From NCBI RefSeq assembly GCF_003576645.1, contig NC_044916.1, positions 34,798,880 through 34,862,879 on the forward strand: a stretch of 64,000 bases of DNA, read 5' to 3'. Positions 33,929 to 46,985 of the stretch are shown here, piece by piece; position 1 is the stretch's first letter, and each line of letters starts with the position of its first letter. Below the pieces are notes generated by a model. That model worked only from the letters and a program-made list of their open reading frames with translations. It had not been told where the DNA came from and made no database searches. Position numbers and translations under genes: made by a program. This DNA comes from Ipomoea triloba. Its lineage: Eukaryota > Streptophyta > Magnoliopsida > Solanales > Convolvulaceae.

Positions 33929-35984
33929 CTCTTATTTTAAATAGTTTTTTTAATAATCTTCAAAGCTAAAATTTTCACATAGTCAGAAAATTCTTAACCC
34001 CCAGCCTCATTGGATTTGTCCTTATTGGATTTGTCCTTAGTCTCTAATTAGTGAGTTTCAAGTATTTGCATATTGAATTTCACATTTTTATACTTCTCTC
34101 GAGTAATAGTATTAATTTATTATTAATGACAAACACAATAAATATAATATGATCACGCTTTTTTATAATTATAACAAATATCTTTACCCTGTATCATGAA
34201 AAAAGAAAAAGAAAAAAGAAAAACCCATCTCAATCACTTGAAGACCAAATGATGGGAGATTGAACCTTCTCGCAAATTGTTTATGTTTCTTTTTACCAAA
34301 ATAGAAAGGGGTTGCCAAATAATTGCGATGGAGGGGTTGGGCCAAATTCTCCAAAGATGGAACTACAACCATGCACCGCGTGGAGTGTGGCCCACGGGCC
34401 AACAACAAAAGATACCCCTCCAAATAATACAAGAGAATCATAATACAACTAGGTAACCCACTTTTGAAAATTTTTATAAATTAATTATTATTATAATTCT
34501 TTTTTTTTTGCCCCCTCCAAAAACATAAAATAAACGACCAAAAATCCATTGATAAAAAATAAAATAAATATTTTAATAGGGAGGTGGGGGGGCCTTTATG
34601 TTTAAATAAGGATAAATTTTTGTAGGGGGGTGGTGGAGGTAGTGGGTGGAACATTTTGGGCCTGGGGGACCATGATGTGGGCCCAGATGAATCATCGCCA
34701 GGCAAACCATGAGGGTCACATCAGGAAAAGAAAAAAAAAAGAAAAAATTTTAGGCGGGGGCCCACTAGGCGTCTGCGTTTTGCTTCTTCTTAATAATAGT
34801 GGGCCTAATAAAACCCGACTTTAACCGAAATGCACAGGGGTAGTAGCATGGCAGTTTTTTCAGTTATTGGTTTGGTGACGAGCCATTTATCAGAGATGCC
34901 GAGTAGTCAAATCCCCTCCACGCTACGTGCTCATTAACATTTGATAATCCGAATCTTAATGAAGGGATTTCACAGGATTAGCGGAATCCTAATGATAATC
35001 CCTGGAATCTACGAATCTATGTTTATAATTATTGTTTTTAATGTAAAGAAACTGGCCAGCCACCATTATTTCGCTACATGGACGGAAGGGAAAATCATAT
35101 CATCAATCATTCTGTCAAGAGTCTAAAAGGAAAAACAGTAGAAAAGCAGGGATGGTATGTGGGTTACTCCAATTTGGTAACCCAAATAATTCTAAAATGA
35201 CAATAAAATTTTTCAATATATATAATGTTACTATTGAATTTACTCACTTTAGTTGCATTCCCTTGATAAATTTTGTACTGCGATAATTTATGTTCTAGCA
35301 AAGGACTACAATTAAATTCAAAAGTCAAATTGAATGTACTATTTCATGATTGTATGAGTAACATGTGTACAATATTATTTATGTATTTTTAACCATTTAT
35401 TTTTCTATATATCTTTATGTGTGGAATTCACTCTACCATTAAAGCTAGTTCATGAACTATAAACAACTCATACTCCAAATTTTTCTCAACACCAGATAGC
35501 CCTTTTCCCCTCGCATAAGGTAGCACTTTTTTAAGTTGTCCCTTGCTAGGTCAATATAGGACTAGTGGACGGCTTCACTCTAGCAAGATATAGCTTTTCT
35601 TTGGGCTTTTCTTGTTCCCTTTCGACTTTATGAAGCACCCTATAGCAATTTCCTACCACACACCAGCCCTTCAACAAGAGCACTAAATGATACAGGTCAA
35701 GTCAAGATCTTAACTTTACCACAAAAGCTATGTCATAAGTGGAGATTTAACCCGAACTTAAGTACCACTCCACAATTTATAATGAAGTTGATATTAGATC
35801 GTATCATAAACAATATGCTACCTATTTCCTAAAACCACTAATCTATATATATAAGGATACTTTCTTAAAATAATAGACGCTTTTATAAGTTCAAAATATA
35901 AAGTAAATAAAACACGTGCATTGAACACTCTCAAAGACAAAATCATACAGTACACTTTTAAAAGAAAAACGCAACCACTTCTAA
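31135..35984. other. Non-genic spacer
   Basis: AT-rich. It holds a decayed SINE-like stretch near 32715-32830 (GTTACGAGTTCGACTCTAAG resembles a B box) and a MITE-like fragment near 33237-33292 related to 19662-19720. A G/C-rich patch lies at 34590-34760 and A-rich runs near 33570-33605. No gene is recognised. Confidence 0.4.
33857..33927. repeat. (AAAT)n followed by (AT)n microsatellite
   Basis: A short tetranucleotide run (ATAAATAAATAA, from about 33857) passes directly into about 23 AT dinucleotides. Confidence 0.95.
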
Positions 35985-36328
35985 GAGCATCAATATCAGT
36001 TCTTATTTTGCATAGTTTTTAATGTGACATATAAGAGAGAGAGTAGGGCAATAAGTAAAAGAAAAAGAAAAAAAATAAAAATAAAAAATTGAAGGCTGAC
36101 ATTGAGTCAGTGGCAGAAGAAAGACAAACATCTAAAATGGAAGGCAAACGAATGGACTTTTACGGTTTCCAATGCACTTTGACTGGAAGTCAATATTATC
36201 TCCACTGAACTCAAACCCACCCCTTCAATGTGGGAGTGTACCGGGTGCCATTAGACCACAAGATCTTGGCCCACGTTGGCTTCAATACTCTAAAAAAAAC
36301 TGTGAAAGAACATTTGGTGTGGATGCTC
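35985..36328. mobile_element. Tourist-like MITE, GAGCATC ends
   Basis: The element starts GAGCATCAATATC and ends GGTGTGGATGCTC; the ends pair imperfectly (GAGCATC perfect). It is flanked by TAA on both sides (35982-35984 and 36329-36331), the PIF/Harbinger hallmark. It is 344 bp and non-coding, and contains a SINE-like segment (next entry). Confidence 0.65.
36185..36280 (-). mobile_element. tRNA-like/SINE segment, family D
   Basis: On the minus strand it has an A-box-like TGGTCTAATGGCACC (36244-36258) and a B-box-like GGTTTGAGTTC (36207-36217). It matches 56870-57000, sharing AAGATCTTGTGGTCTAATGG (with small changes) and ATATTGACTT. It may be nested inside, or captured by, the surrounding MITE. 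Confidence 0.6.
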
Positions 36329-36331
36329 TAA

Positions 36332-37364
<1,033 letters not shown>

Positions 37365-37466
37365 GTTGTTGGTGGTGGTGATGAAGAAGACAAACTAAAC
37401 ATTTTTATATGGTTGGCAAATTTTTTTTGCCAAGTTTGGAACTTTAGTTAAACTTTTAAAAAATTT

Positions 37467-37470
<4 letters not shown>

Positions 37471-37510
<40 letters not shown>
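37471..37510. repeat. (TA)n microsatellite at duplication edge
   Basis: About 20 TA dinucleotides ending where the 1,127-bp repeat begins. Confidence 0.95.
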
Positions 37511-37514
<4 letters not shown>

Positions 37515-38629
37515 ACAATTTTGGTGAAATTTGATTAATTAAGCTATATAGGCCACCCAATCTTCTCCATATTGAAATGCTAATTTTAGGAATTATATCT
37601 TGAATTTTTTAATTATATGAAACTATCATTTATTTTTAATCATTTATTTATTTTGAGGGTTTATTTATTTAGTTATGCATATATGTATTACTTTGTATAT
37701 AATATATACGGATATATAATTTTGAAAGTATTTTTTTATGGTATGTAATACTTATGAAATACTTCTTTGGATAACATGTTTAGTTGTATAATATTTCTTC
37801 TTCTTTTTTTTTTTTGCTCCAAAAAAAAAAAAAACTGAGTTGGGATTCCCATCTCCCGATAATCCCCATGGAAATGGGGATGGGGAGGATTTTTATTCCC
37901 CGACAAGGATGGGGAGTATGGGAGAAAGTCGGGGGCGGGGATAGGGAGTATGCCCTTGCCCCCACCTCGCCCCGTTGACATCCCTACTGATGATTTTATG
38001 GGTTCACTCCTAGGTCTGTTAATGATGATGGTGGTTGTGGTTGTGTGGTGGTGGTGGTAATATTAATCTGAAAATTTGAAAAGAGATAAGAGAGCAGATA
38101 AACATAGAAAAATAAGAAATTTAGACAATATTTCACGACTAAAAAATTAGTAAGATATTTTCTACGAAATTGACTTTTTTTTTTCCAATAATTAGAATGA
38201 ATATTTTATTTTAACTTTATTTTTCATCAACAACCACAGACATGAAAATCTAGAAAATGTCTCTGAAAATTGATTTTTTTTTTCAAGTTTCTAAACCACC
38301 TAGAAGAATTATAATAGATGGGAACATAAATAAGTAAATTTTAGGTACGAATAACATGACGATTGCGATTACGTAAGTTCGAGAGATGCAGAGGAAAGAG
38401 GGTCATATATCCTAATTCCTTTTTTTTTTTTTGAGAATTATATCCTAATTCCTATGCATCGATGAATGCTATAATTGGTCACAGTACTACATAGAATATA
38501 TTCGATTTAATTTTCTGCTTTCCGATCTTTCTTCCCTTATATTTTATTTTATTTCTTTTTATCACCAAAAAAATTTTACAATCACTATAAAAAGATGTGT
38601 AGTTACCAAGTTAACAGTATCACCAATTT
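37503..38629 (+). repeat. 1,127-bp direct repeat, copy 1
   Basis: Every line I compared is identical to 38631-39757 (constant offset of 1,128). This copy starts within the TA microsatellite and ends at the single N. It carries no gene. Confidence 0.9.
37838..37985. mobile_element. G-rich hAT-like MITE fragment
   Basis: On the minus strand the sequence begins GTAGGGATGTCAACGGGGCG and continues with GGGGATGGGGA-type repeats. This pattern is common at one end of non-autonomous hAT elements in plants. No second end or target duplication was identified. It appears again in copy 2 (38966-39113). Confidence 0.4.
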
Positions 38630-38630
38630 N
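38630..38630. other. Single ambiguous base (N), probable assembly join
   Basis: This is the only N in the window. It separates the two identical 1,127-bp copies, and the sequence to its right re-enters the TA repeat found at the start of copy 1. Confidence 0.8.
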
Positions 38631-39757
38631 TATATATAATTTACAATTTTGGTGAAATTTGATTAATTAAGCTATATAGGCCACCCAATCTTCTCCATAT
38701 TGAAATGCTAATTTTAGGAATTATATCTTGAATTTTTTAATTATATGAAACTATCATTTATTTTTAATCATTTATTTATTTTGAGGGTTTATTTATTTAG
38801 TTATGCATATATGTATTACTTTGTATATAATATATACGGATATATAATTTTGAAAGTATTTTTTTATGGTATGTAATACTTATGAAATACTTCTTTGGAT
38901 AACATGTTTAGTTGTATAATATTTCTTCTTCTTTTTTTTTTTTGCTCCAAAAAAAAAAAAAACTGAGTTGGGATTCCCATCTCCCGATAATCCCCATGGA
39001 AATGGGGATGGGGAGGATTTTTATTCCCCGACAAGGATGGGGAGTATGGGAGAAAGTCGGGGGCGGGGATAGGGAGTATGCCCTTGCCCCCACCTCGCCC
39101 CGTTGACATCCCTACTGATGATTTTATGGGTTCACTCCTAGGTCTGTTAATGATGATGGTGGTTGTGGTTGTGTGGTGGTGGTGGTAATATTAATCTGAA
39201 AATTTGAAAAGAGATAAGAGAGCAGATAAACATAGAAAAATAAGAAATTTAGACAATATTTCACGACTAAAAAATTAGTAAGATATTTTCTACGAAATTG
39301 ACTTTTTTTTTTCCAATAATTAGAATGAATATTTTATTTTAACTTTATTTTTCATCAACAACCACAGACATGAAAATCTAGAAAATGTCTCTGAAAATTG
39401 ATTTTTTTTTTCAAGTTTCTAAACCACCTAGAAGAATTATAATAGATGGGAACATAAATAAGTAAATTTTAGGTACGAATAACATGACGATTGCGATTAC
39501 GTAAGTTCGAGAGATGCAGAGGAAAGAGGGTCATATATCCTAATTCCTTTTTTTTTTTTTGAGAATTATATCCTAATTCCTATGCATCGATGAATGCTAT
39601 AATTGGTCACAGTACTACATAGAATATATTCGATTTAATTTTCTGCTTTCCGATCTTTCTTCCCTTATATTTTATTTTATTTCTTTTTATCACCAAAAAA
39701 ATTTTACAATCACTATAAAAAGATGTGTAGTTACCAAGTTAACAGTATCACCAATTT
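38631..39757 (+). repeat. 1,127-bp direct repeat, copy 2
   Basis: Identical to 37503-38629 wherever compared, then continuing into unique sequence after CACCAATTT. If the join is an artefact, only one copy exists in the genome. Confidence 0.9.
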
Positions 39758-40037
39758 ATGTTATTATTAATTTTAAATTTTAATTGCCGGCATGTGCTAG
39801 AAGAACAAGTATTCAGTTCTCTTGTTCACACTATCGTATTATTAATGTTTGACCAAAGACCCAAAGTACCAAACATCCTTGGACTTTTCCTTTGTTTTTC
39901 AGGTTAGCATGAGATCTTAAAACATGTTTAATGTCAATACTTGAATTATTAAACTCAAAACTTTAACTTATTAATTAGGTCTTGTCTCCCGCCATATAAT
40001 ATATATGATTATATATGTACACTGAACTCATTAATTA

Positions 40038-40213
40038 CGCAAATTATACTATGGACCGCGGCATCAAAACGACGTCGTTTTGATTAATGACAACAGACGG
40101 ATGAAACAGTATCTGTTCCGCGCAACTGCCGTTTCCTTTCAACACAACTGCAGTATCAATCATGATCATGGTCTACAATGCATTTTGCACCATGGTCCAC
40201 AGTATAACAAGTG
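40038..40213. mobile_element. Mutator-like MITE with 9-bp target duplication
   Basis: A 176-bp element beginning CGCAAATTATACTATGGACC and ending GGTCCACAGTATAACAAGTG, flanked by perfect CATTAATTA repeats at 40029-40037 and 40214-40222. Inside the left end is a 22-bp perfect palindrome centred on GACGTC (40063-40084). The shared TTATAC..GTATAA ends and the AACGACGTCGTT core tie it to 555-1266 and 31042-31126. Confidence 0.88.
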
Positions 40214-40222
40214 CATTAATTA

Positions 40223-43200
40223 TCAGTGTACATTCCTTTATTGTTATTAGCTAAAAAATACGTGGGAGTACTCGAAAATAACCCAAAAAATTGTCGCAAT
40301 TTTTATATGGTTGGACGTGCACGAATGGCATCTAATCACATGCACGTCGACGGCTATGACTATATATGCAGCTATCATTGACTTGCGTATCGAAAGGTAA
40401 CAAAATACATGCATGCATGTCTGGTTAGGTTTTGAAGCAATGCTGGAATTCAGAGAAGGAAGGTGGGAGGAAGGTTTCTTGACCAAAAAGTTATTCCATT
40501 TCCATATTGCCAAACTCCCTTTTTGACAAACATCATTAATCATTAAGCAAGGATTCTGGGGAACTCTCCTACGTTTAAATGTCTCGGAACCCGTTGTTTT
40601 TGACTGTTACTTAATGGCTAATTAACGGGGGGAGGGGGGGGGGTAGGTAAGGGGAAAGATTCCTAAAGAAAACGCTGCATGGGAAAGTCTTCAGGCATGT
40701 GAGGATTCAGTTATTTATTACCATAATTCAGCAGGGAAAGCCAAAAAGAAAGTATAAATATTGAAAAGATTCAAATCTTTTTCGGAGTTCGGTGACCTTT
40801 CCGGCCGGAGAATTATTTGGTCGGTCCATTTCGTGGACAGCGTTGAACTAATGCCCACAAAAATAATTTAAAGAAACCCAGCAAAACTTGCTTCTATCAA
40901 TCACCTTAAAGTCTTATTCTAGCGATAGTAGGAAGACCTGGAATCACTTATTAGAGACCATGACTGATCAGATGAGATAAAGACCCGACAGGCAAAGATG
41001 GAAACATGGGACCAAAGGGGACGACTCGTATACCTCCTTTAACAGTTTTTGAGTAGAGGCTCTAGGGCTTAAAATTAGTCTAATGTATCAAATAAAATTA
41101 AAGAAAAAAATATTTTGGAATAATCATCCCAATAGTGTTACAATATATTCCATATTTTTGATAAGATATATATTTGTTAAATACAAATAATACTCATTCT
41201 TGAACATTCTCTCCCTGTATCTATTCCAAAAGAGACTTGATTTTGAATTTCTTTTTAATTCCGATTTTCCTATCCTTCTTTAAATTAATACGAGTATCTA
41301 TATCTACATTAATTATTATTAAAATTTTTGCTGGCCTAACAACAACGGAAAGGGCAGGAGGTAGTAAGATTCATGGGGACAACGATGTTTTAACGTTAAT
41401 CTTGTAATTTGTAGAAAACAAATTTTGTTTCTTCTTTTAGAATTTTCTAAACAAGAATTAGGGTGAGCAAAACAAGCTGCTAATGATGGTATTATATATA
41501 TAATTAATCAGGCCAGCGGGTTTATGGGGTTAGGTTTAAGGCTGATTGTTTACTGGATGGAGGTTTCAGGGGGCGGAATGCATAATTTTTCCGGTGGTCG
41601 GGTCAGGAGGTTTTATGTTTAATTTGTGAATGTATCTAGAAAGAACATCATTTGGACTTTTTTTTTCCTTTTTTTTTAAATAAATTTTTTTTGTTTGGAG
41701 ATATTTATAAAAGTCACGTGCAATATAAGTTAGAAGGAGGAAGGATTGATTAGATCTTGAGAAACAAGAAAGAGAAAGAAAAAGGTGGTGGAGATGGAAT
41801 AGTTTGAACCAAATCATTTGACCAGATTGCATGAATTCTCTCTTGGCCGGTGAAGAGAAGATTTTAATATTCTCTGCCGAAACTGATACAACTTGTATGT
41901 TATGCATGGCACTGTACTAACGAATTATGGAGTACAATTTTTTTAAAAAAAGAAATTTAATTTTTGGTCTTTTAGTTATACCCGTGGTACAAACTTAAAG
42001 TTATATGTGTCATTATTTTTGGCCTCTAGATTATGCACGAAGTGACGTTTTTAGTCTATCGTAATTATTTCTACTACCAATTTGTTACTTAAAAAAGTGG
42101 TTGATTTGGTCCTCACGGACTAAAATAGCTACTCCATGCATAATTTAAAGGTTAAAGATAATCATGTATATAACTCATGGACTAAGTGTGCACTATGGGT
42201 ATAACTAGATGACCAAAAAATACAAATTTTCTTTTTTATTTTATTTTATTTTGAGTAGGTCCAAATCAAATTCTGCCATGGATCTTATAATATAAATTAG
42301 AAACTTTATGTGACAATTTTTGAATTAAAATTTCTATTGTTTGATTATAATGTGTGTATTTAACACGTACGGTTAATTATACAATACAGAGTATAAATTT
42401 ATTATTTTTAAAATTTACACCGCGATTCTTTATTATGATGAAGCAATATAAATTTTCATTGTTTTGATTTTTTAATTTTTTTGGGTCGTACCCATGATTG
42501 AAGAGATGAACGTATATATCATGATTTCAAAATCTTTCGAGCCTCTTTTTTGCTTATGAACAAGAAGCTTTTGGGGGCAGAGAAATGAATTTGTAAGAAG
42601 AAGAAAAAGGACAATAAAAGGTAGTTGGGAGAATTATGCTACAGCTAGCTTAGTACGACACTTTTTGTTGAAATTTGAATTAGTGGTTACAATTTGGACT
42701 GCATTTCTTCTTCTTGGGTCTAAATTAAATGTTCTTATTTTTCAATTTATATTGCAAATTAATTGGATAAATAAAATTTACTTTGATGGAAAAAACTTGA
42801 GTTATAATTGAGTTAATAAATAATACTGAGTATACAAATTCAACCATATATTAATTAAACCAAACTTTTTTTTATCATTACCAAAAAAGTTACGGAGTTT
42901 TAGATCTTGAGTTTTTTTTTTTTTCTTCAGTTTCAACAACTAATGCTAGACAGATGCCTAGCAAATCAATACTAACAATTTAAAAATATGACAATTGACG
43001 CCATTTAACATTTGCTATCAAAGAAATCCTATTCAAAATTTTGACAAAGGGTGAATCTAATTTCAAAGAGTAATTCCGAAATGCCCAAGAAAAGAAATAT
43101 ATGAATATAGGTACATGACTTACTAGGTACATATCACATATGGATATTATACTTTAAGAAAGGTTACCGTCCTGATCTCATTCTGTCTTTCTGATAAAGA

Positions 43201-45292
43201 AATGTATAGTTAGGAGATAGGAGAGATGTTTCTCTTTACTTAGTTCGCTCTACCTCTTAAGATGGTATTATGCCTGCTTTAGAATACCAGCGGGAGAACA
43301 AAATTGCCCATAGAATTTTCTTTCATCACACCTAGTATCAATTATGGAGGTAACTAGCCTTGATTTAAAGTGGTGGGGTGTATACAAACTCACTCTCCCC
43401 CACCAACTTGTTTGTCTTTTCTTACAATATGCACATTCAATTTATTAATTTTATTCGCGTAGCATAGTGTGTAGATTAGAATACTTCCATTTTTCTACCT
43501 TCTCTCGACAACTTTGTGCAATTCAAACGGAGGTTTGAGTATAGTTTCACCCTTAGCTTGTTCTCATCACTCACTTGTATGTTGAAACGATATACCTAAC
43601 GTTCTATAGTCTAATTCCATATCAGCTGGACCATATTCCACATAAATTAAAACTTATAAGAAAATGACAAAGACTACATTTGACTAACAAGCCAAGGTAT
43701 TAACTAAATATGAATACATTAATTAAAGGGAATAGGAAATTGACATAATTAGGTAGTAATCAATTGAGTAATTAGTTCCTTAGTTGGTTACCATATATAT
43801 ATAATGATATGATGGGATGGGAAATTGTAGGACCTCTAGAAAGTAGGACATTGACAATAGTGGTGCCTTCATGCGCTGAAAATTTTGAATACGAAGTGAC
43901 TGATCCAAAGTTACACAACACTATACTTCTTCTTTTCAGTTGTCTTAACAATCATTGCACAAAAGGTCCAGTAAAATTGAAGAATAAAAAACACAATAAA
44001 TTGATAAAAGAGAGAAAAGAACCTTTAGGCTGTACCATACATACTATTATGTGCTTGCTTTAACCTATCATAGGGGTTGAAATTGCAGCATATTCAATGC
44101 ACCATAAACTCACAGTGCTAATTATATCATCCATTTCTATCCATATGAAGCAACTTTTATTTCTAAATCACATCATATGCTAACATTATGCTCTCTATTG
44201 TTCTAGCTGGAGTTTGATTTTTCTTTTTACGCGTGAAGCCGTGTGTTGTAAACTTGTTGCATTATTCGAGGCTTCATTCACATTTCTCTCTATTATTAGA
44301 ATATATTCCATAATTTTCAATGTGCTTGGACTGATTGTATTTTTTTTTGACTTTTTATTCTATTTTTTTTATATAAATCGGAAGGGAGAAACCCAAAGGG
44401 ATATGGTTTAATTGTTATTGTACATAAAACGCCAACAGGGATAGGCGTTACAATCATCCTCTAATATTGGTAGAAGTTCGTCTGGGGGATCGACCTTGAC
44501 TTTTTATTCTATATCTTGTGGTGTTCAACACGTATTTGGACCACGCTTATGGTTTACATGTGTAAATTATGTATATTATGTGTTGAAGTATGTGTACGTT
44601 TGGACCACTTAGATTTTTACATGTATAATATTAACAATTAACAATTCACACACTCAATATATTTTTGTTGCTTTTATTAATTTAAAAATTATATAAATTA
44701 CCAGTCAGTTTTCAAAAAATTTAGACAAGTAACATATAAAAAAGGCCCATCCTTCAACAACATGACTACAACTTTTGATTTACGAAAAATCTCAATCCTA
44801 TTATCCGAAGGATTGCTTTGGGTGAAGCCCTACATTATAACGTTAGCGGGTCAACAAAAGACCACAATGAGTTAAACCAATATATATAGATTGTCAATAG
44901 CTGATTGGCTCAAACCAAGAAGGTCAATAGACAACTTCTTTAATTTGTATGACCTATAAATAAAAACTTTTACTTTTCTTTTACATGGTACTAATTTAAT
45001 ATTGTTTTCAACTTTACTTAAAGTAATGAAATTTAATTAAAATAACATACTTTTAAATTTGTCACAACTTATTTACAGCACAACTTAGCTCTAGAACGTG
45101 CCACAATTGCACAAATACAAAAATGACTAGCCTTAAGTTGTTGACATTAAATTATAATTTATAAGAATTTTGACAATTATCCTCAATATATAACCATTAA
45201 AAAAGTGAAGGTTGCTAATTAGGTATAATCTAAGTACTTTATGGGAGATTTATATATGAATGGATCTCCTTTAACTCCCACTCTCCCTTTTT
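40223..45292. other. Non-genic spacer
   Basis: A 5-kb AT-rich stretch. It contains the MITE at 41961-42220 and a SINE-like stretch on the minus strand near 44835-44945 (CCTTCTTGGTTTGAGCCAAT and CATTGTGGTCTTTTGTTGAC, related to family B). A short poly-G patch lies at 40628-40643. Frames at 41566-41907 and 43809-44063 show no recognisable domain. Confidence 0.4.
41961..42220. mobile_element. MITE with about 30-bp inverted ends
   Basis: The left end TTTTTGGTCTTTTAGTTATA continues CCCGTGGTACA. The right end is the approximate reverse complement (TGCACTATGGGTATAACTAG, then ATGACCAAAAAA). The 260-bp element is non-coding. No target duplication is clear, so no superfamily is assigned. Partly similar sequence occurs near 31815-31930. 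Confidence 0.6.
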
Positions 45293-46383
45293 CAACTCAT
45301 AAAGGAAAGAAAATAAGTTATCTCCTTTTTTGTTATTTCAATAGAAAAAGACTCGTGACTTAAAGTTGTACGAATTTAGCTCTTGCATATTTATGAGTGT
45401 AAGATGTAAATTTTTTTCTTCTTCTTCTTTTTCTTTTTCAACTCATAAAGTTGAAAATATATTAAATAAGTTATCTCTTTCCTGATTATTTCAATAAAAT
45501 GTGTTTACTTGAAGTTGTATAAATTTAGCTCTTGTATTTATGAGTGTAAGGCGTAAGTTTTTTTTTTTCCCAGCTCATAAAGCTGGAAAGATATTAAATA
45601 AGATATCTCCTTTCTTATTATTTCAATAAAAAATGAATTGTTAGTTAAAGTTGTACGAATTCAGTTCTTGTATTTATGAGTGTAAGGTGTAAGTTTTTTT
45701 TCACCTCATAAAGTTGGAAAGATATCAAATAAGTTATCTCAGCTCCTTTCTACTTCAAGCAAAGATGACTTGTTACTTAAAGTTGTACGAATTTAATCCA
45801 TGAAAGTCTTTTTTTTTTTTTTCTAGCTTATAAAATTGCAAACATATAGTCTAAGCTATCTCCTCTATGGTCATTTCAATTAAAAGATGACATTTTGTAT
45901 GGATTTAATCCAAATTTTGCATTTACAAGTGTAAGGTATAAGTTTTTTCCGGATCAACTTATAAAGGTCGAAAGATATAAAATAAGCTATCTCCTTTATG
46001 ATCATTTTGGTCAAAAGATGACTTGTTACTTAAAGTTTATGAATTTAATCTAGATTGTGGCTGTGTTTACATGTGTAAGGTGTAAGTCTTTTCTTAATCA
46101 ACTTATATAATTAAAAGTGGAAAGATATAAAATAAGCTATGTCCTTTAATCTATGATCATTTTCATCAAAAGATGACTTGCTACTTAATGTTTACAAATT
46201 GAATGTAATCCAGATTTTGCGTTTATAAGTGTAAGGTGTAAGTCTTTTCTTAATCAGCTTATAAAGCTACAAAGATATAAAATAAGTTGTCTCCTTTATG
46301 AGTAACTTTCGTTCAAAAGATGATAGTTACTTAAAAGTTATACGAATTCGACTCATATATGCATTTATAGGTGTAAGGTGTAG
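45293..46383 (+). repeat. Tandem array of about eight 120-156 bp units
   Basis: Each unit begins near CTCATAAAG and continues with GGAAAGATAT.AAATAAG, TTATCTCCTTT, ATTTCAAT.AAA, GATGACTTGTTACTTAAAG, TTGTACGAATTTA, then TTTATGAGTGTAAGGTGTAA and a T-run. Unit starts lie near 45293, 45441, 45573, 45704, 45826, 45956, 46101 and 46257. Copies are clearly diverged. The end of one unit (TTTATGAG) and the start of the next (CTCATAAA) are complementary across about 30 bases, so a small hairpin can form at unit boundaries. The array ends about 350 bp before the phosphatase gene's TATA box. Confidence 0.85.
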
Positions 46384-46731
46384 GATTCGAAGTGTGGTTT
46401 ACTTTATAATGAGGGTAACTTATACACAATGTGGGGGTGTGGGGAAGAATCCAAAAATGTACTACACATCAATATAATACAGTAAAGGTATGAGTGAGTG
46501 TGTTGAGAGGCCACAAAGGTACATACAGGAAGAGGCGGAATCGAGATAGGATGCTTCGTCTGTTAGTGCTTCCATCAAAGACTCGAACTCACTGGTAAAT
46601 TGACTACACGACCCTTCGTTTTCTCTTTGTGAGTTGTAACTGAGTCTGAGTGCTTTTTAAATTTTTTTCTTCTCTCTACTTTAATTTCTTCATTATTTTC
46701 TTTTTTTCACTCTCCCTACCTTTTTCCCTTC

Positions 46732-46737
46732 TATAAA
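46732..46737 (+). promoter_or_regulatory. TATA box of phosphatase gene
   Basis: TATAAA, followed by a long C/T-rich leader (about 46783-46845, TCTCTCC and CTTCTTCTT runs). It lies 250 bases upstream of the ATG, which allows for a short leader with one intron. Confidence 0.65.
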
Positions 46738-46878
46738 TTCCTCTCCCCCTTTCACCACTTCCTACCATTTCAGCCATAACTCTCTCCTTTCCTCTCCTCT
46801 TCTCTCCTCTTCTCTCCCGTCTCTCCTTCTTCTTCTTCTTCTTCAGAGTCCTCTGTTTCTTTAGCTGTGAGCTTTTAG

Positions 46879-46974
46879 GTGATTCACGTACGTTGCGTTT
46901 TTCTGTGTTTTGGTTCTTTGGATTGAAGTAATTGTGTGTTGTTAATGGTTTGTGTATAATTATATTCCATGCAG
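46879..46974 (+). other. Probable 5' UTR intron of phosphatase gene
   Basis: A donor TTTTAG|GTGATTCAC and an acceptor CATGCAG| bracket a 96-base T-rich segment ending 11 bases before the ATG. This is inferred from splice consensus. Confidence 0.5.
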
Positions 46975-46985
46975 ACTAGAGGAAA

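Noticed and set aside
37736..39109. Pairs of identical open frames in each 1,127-bp copy
   Set aside because: They arise from the duplicated hAT-like G-rich sequence and homopolymers. They have no known domain and may be one locus counted twice.
43809..44063. 84-residue open frame
   Set aside because: No motif or homologous exon structure was visible; its C-terminal half is lysine-rich AT-driven sequence.
45293..46383. CRISPR-like array
   Set aside because: Units are long, diverged and contiguous, with no short constant repeat separated by unique spacers, and the genome is a plant's.
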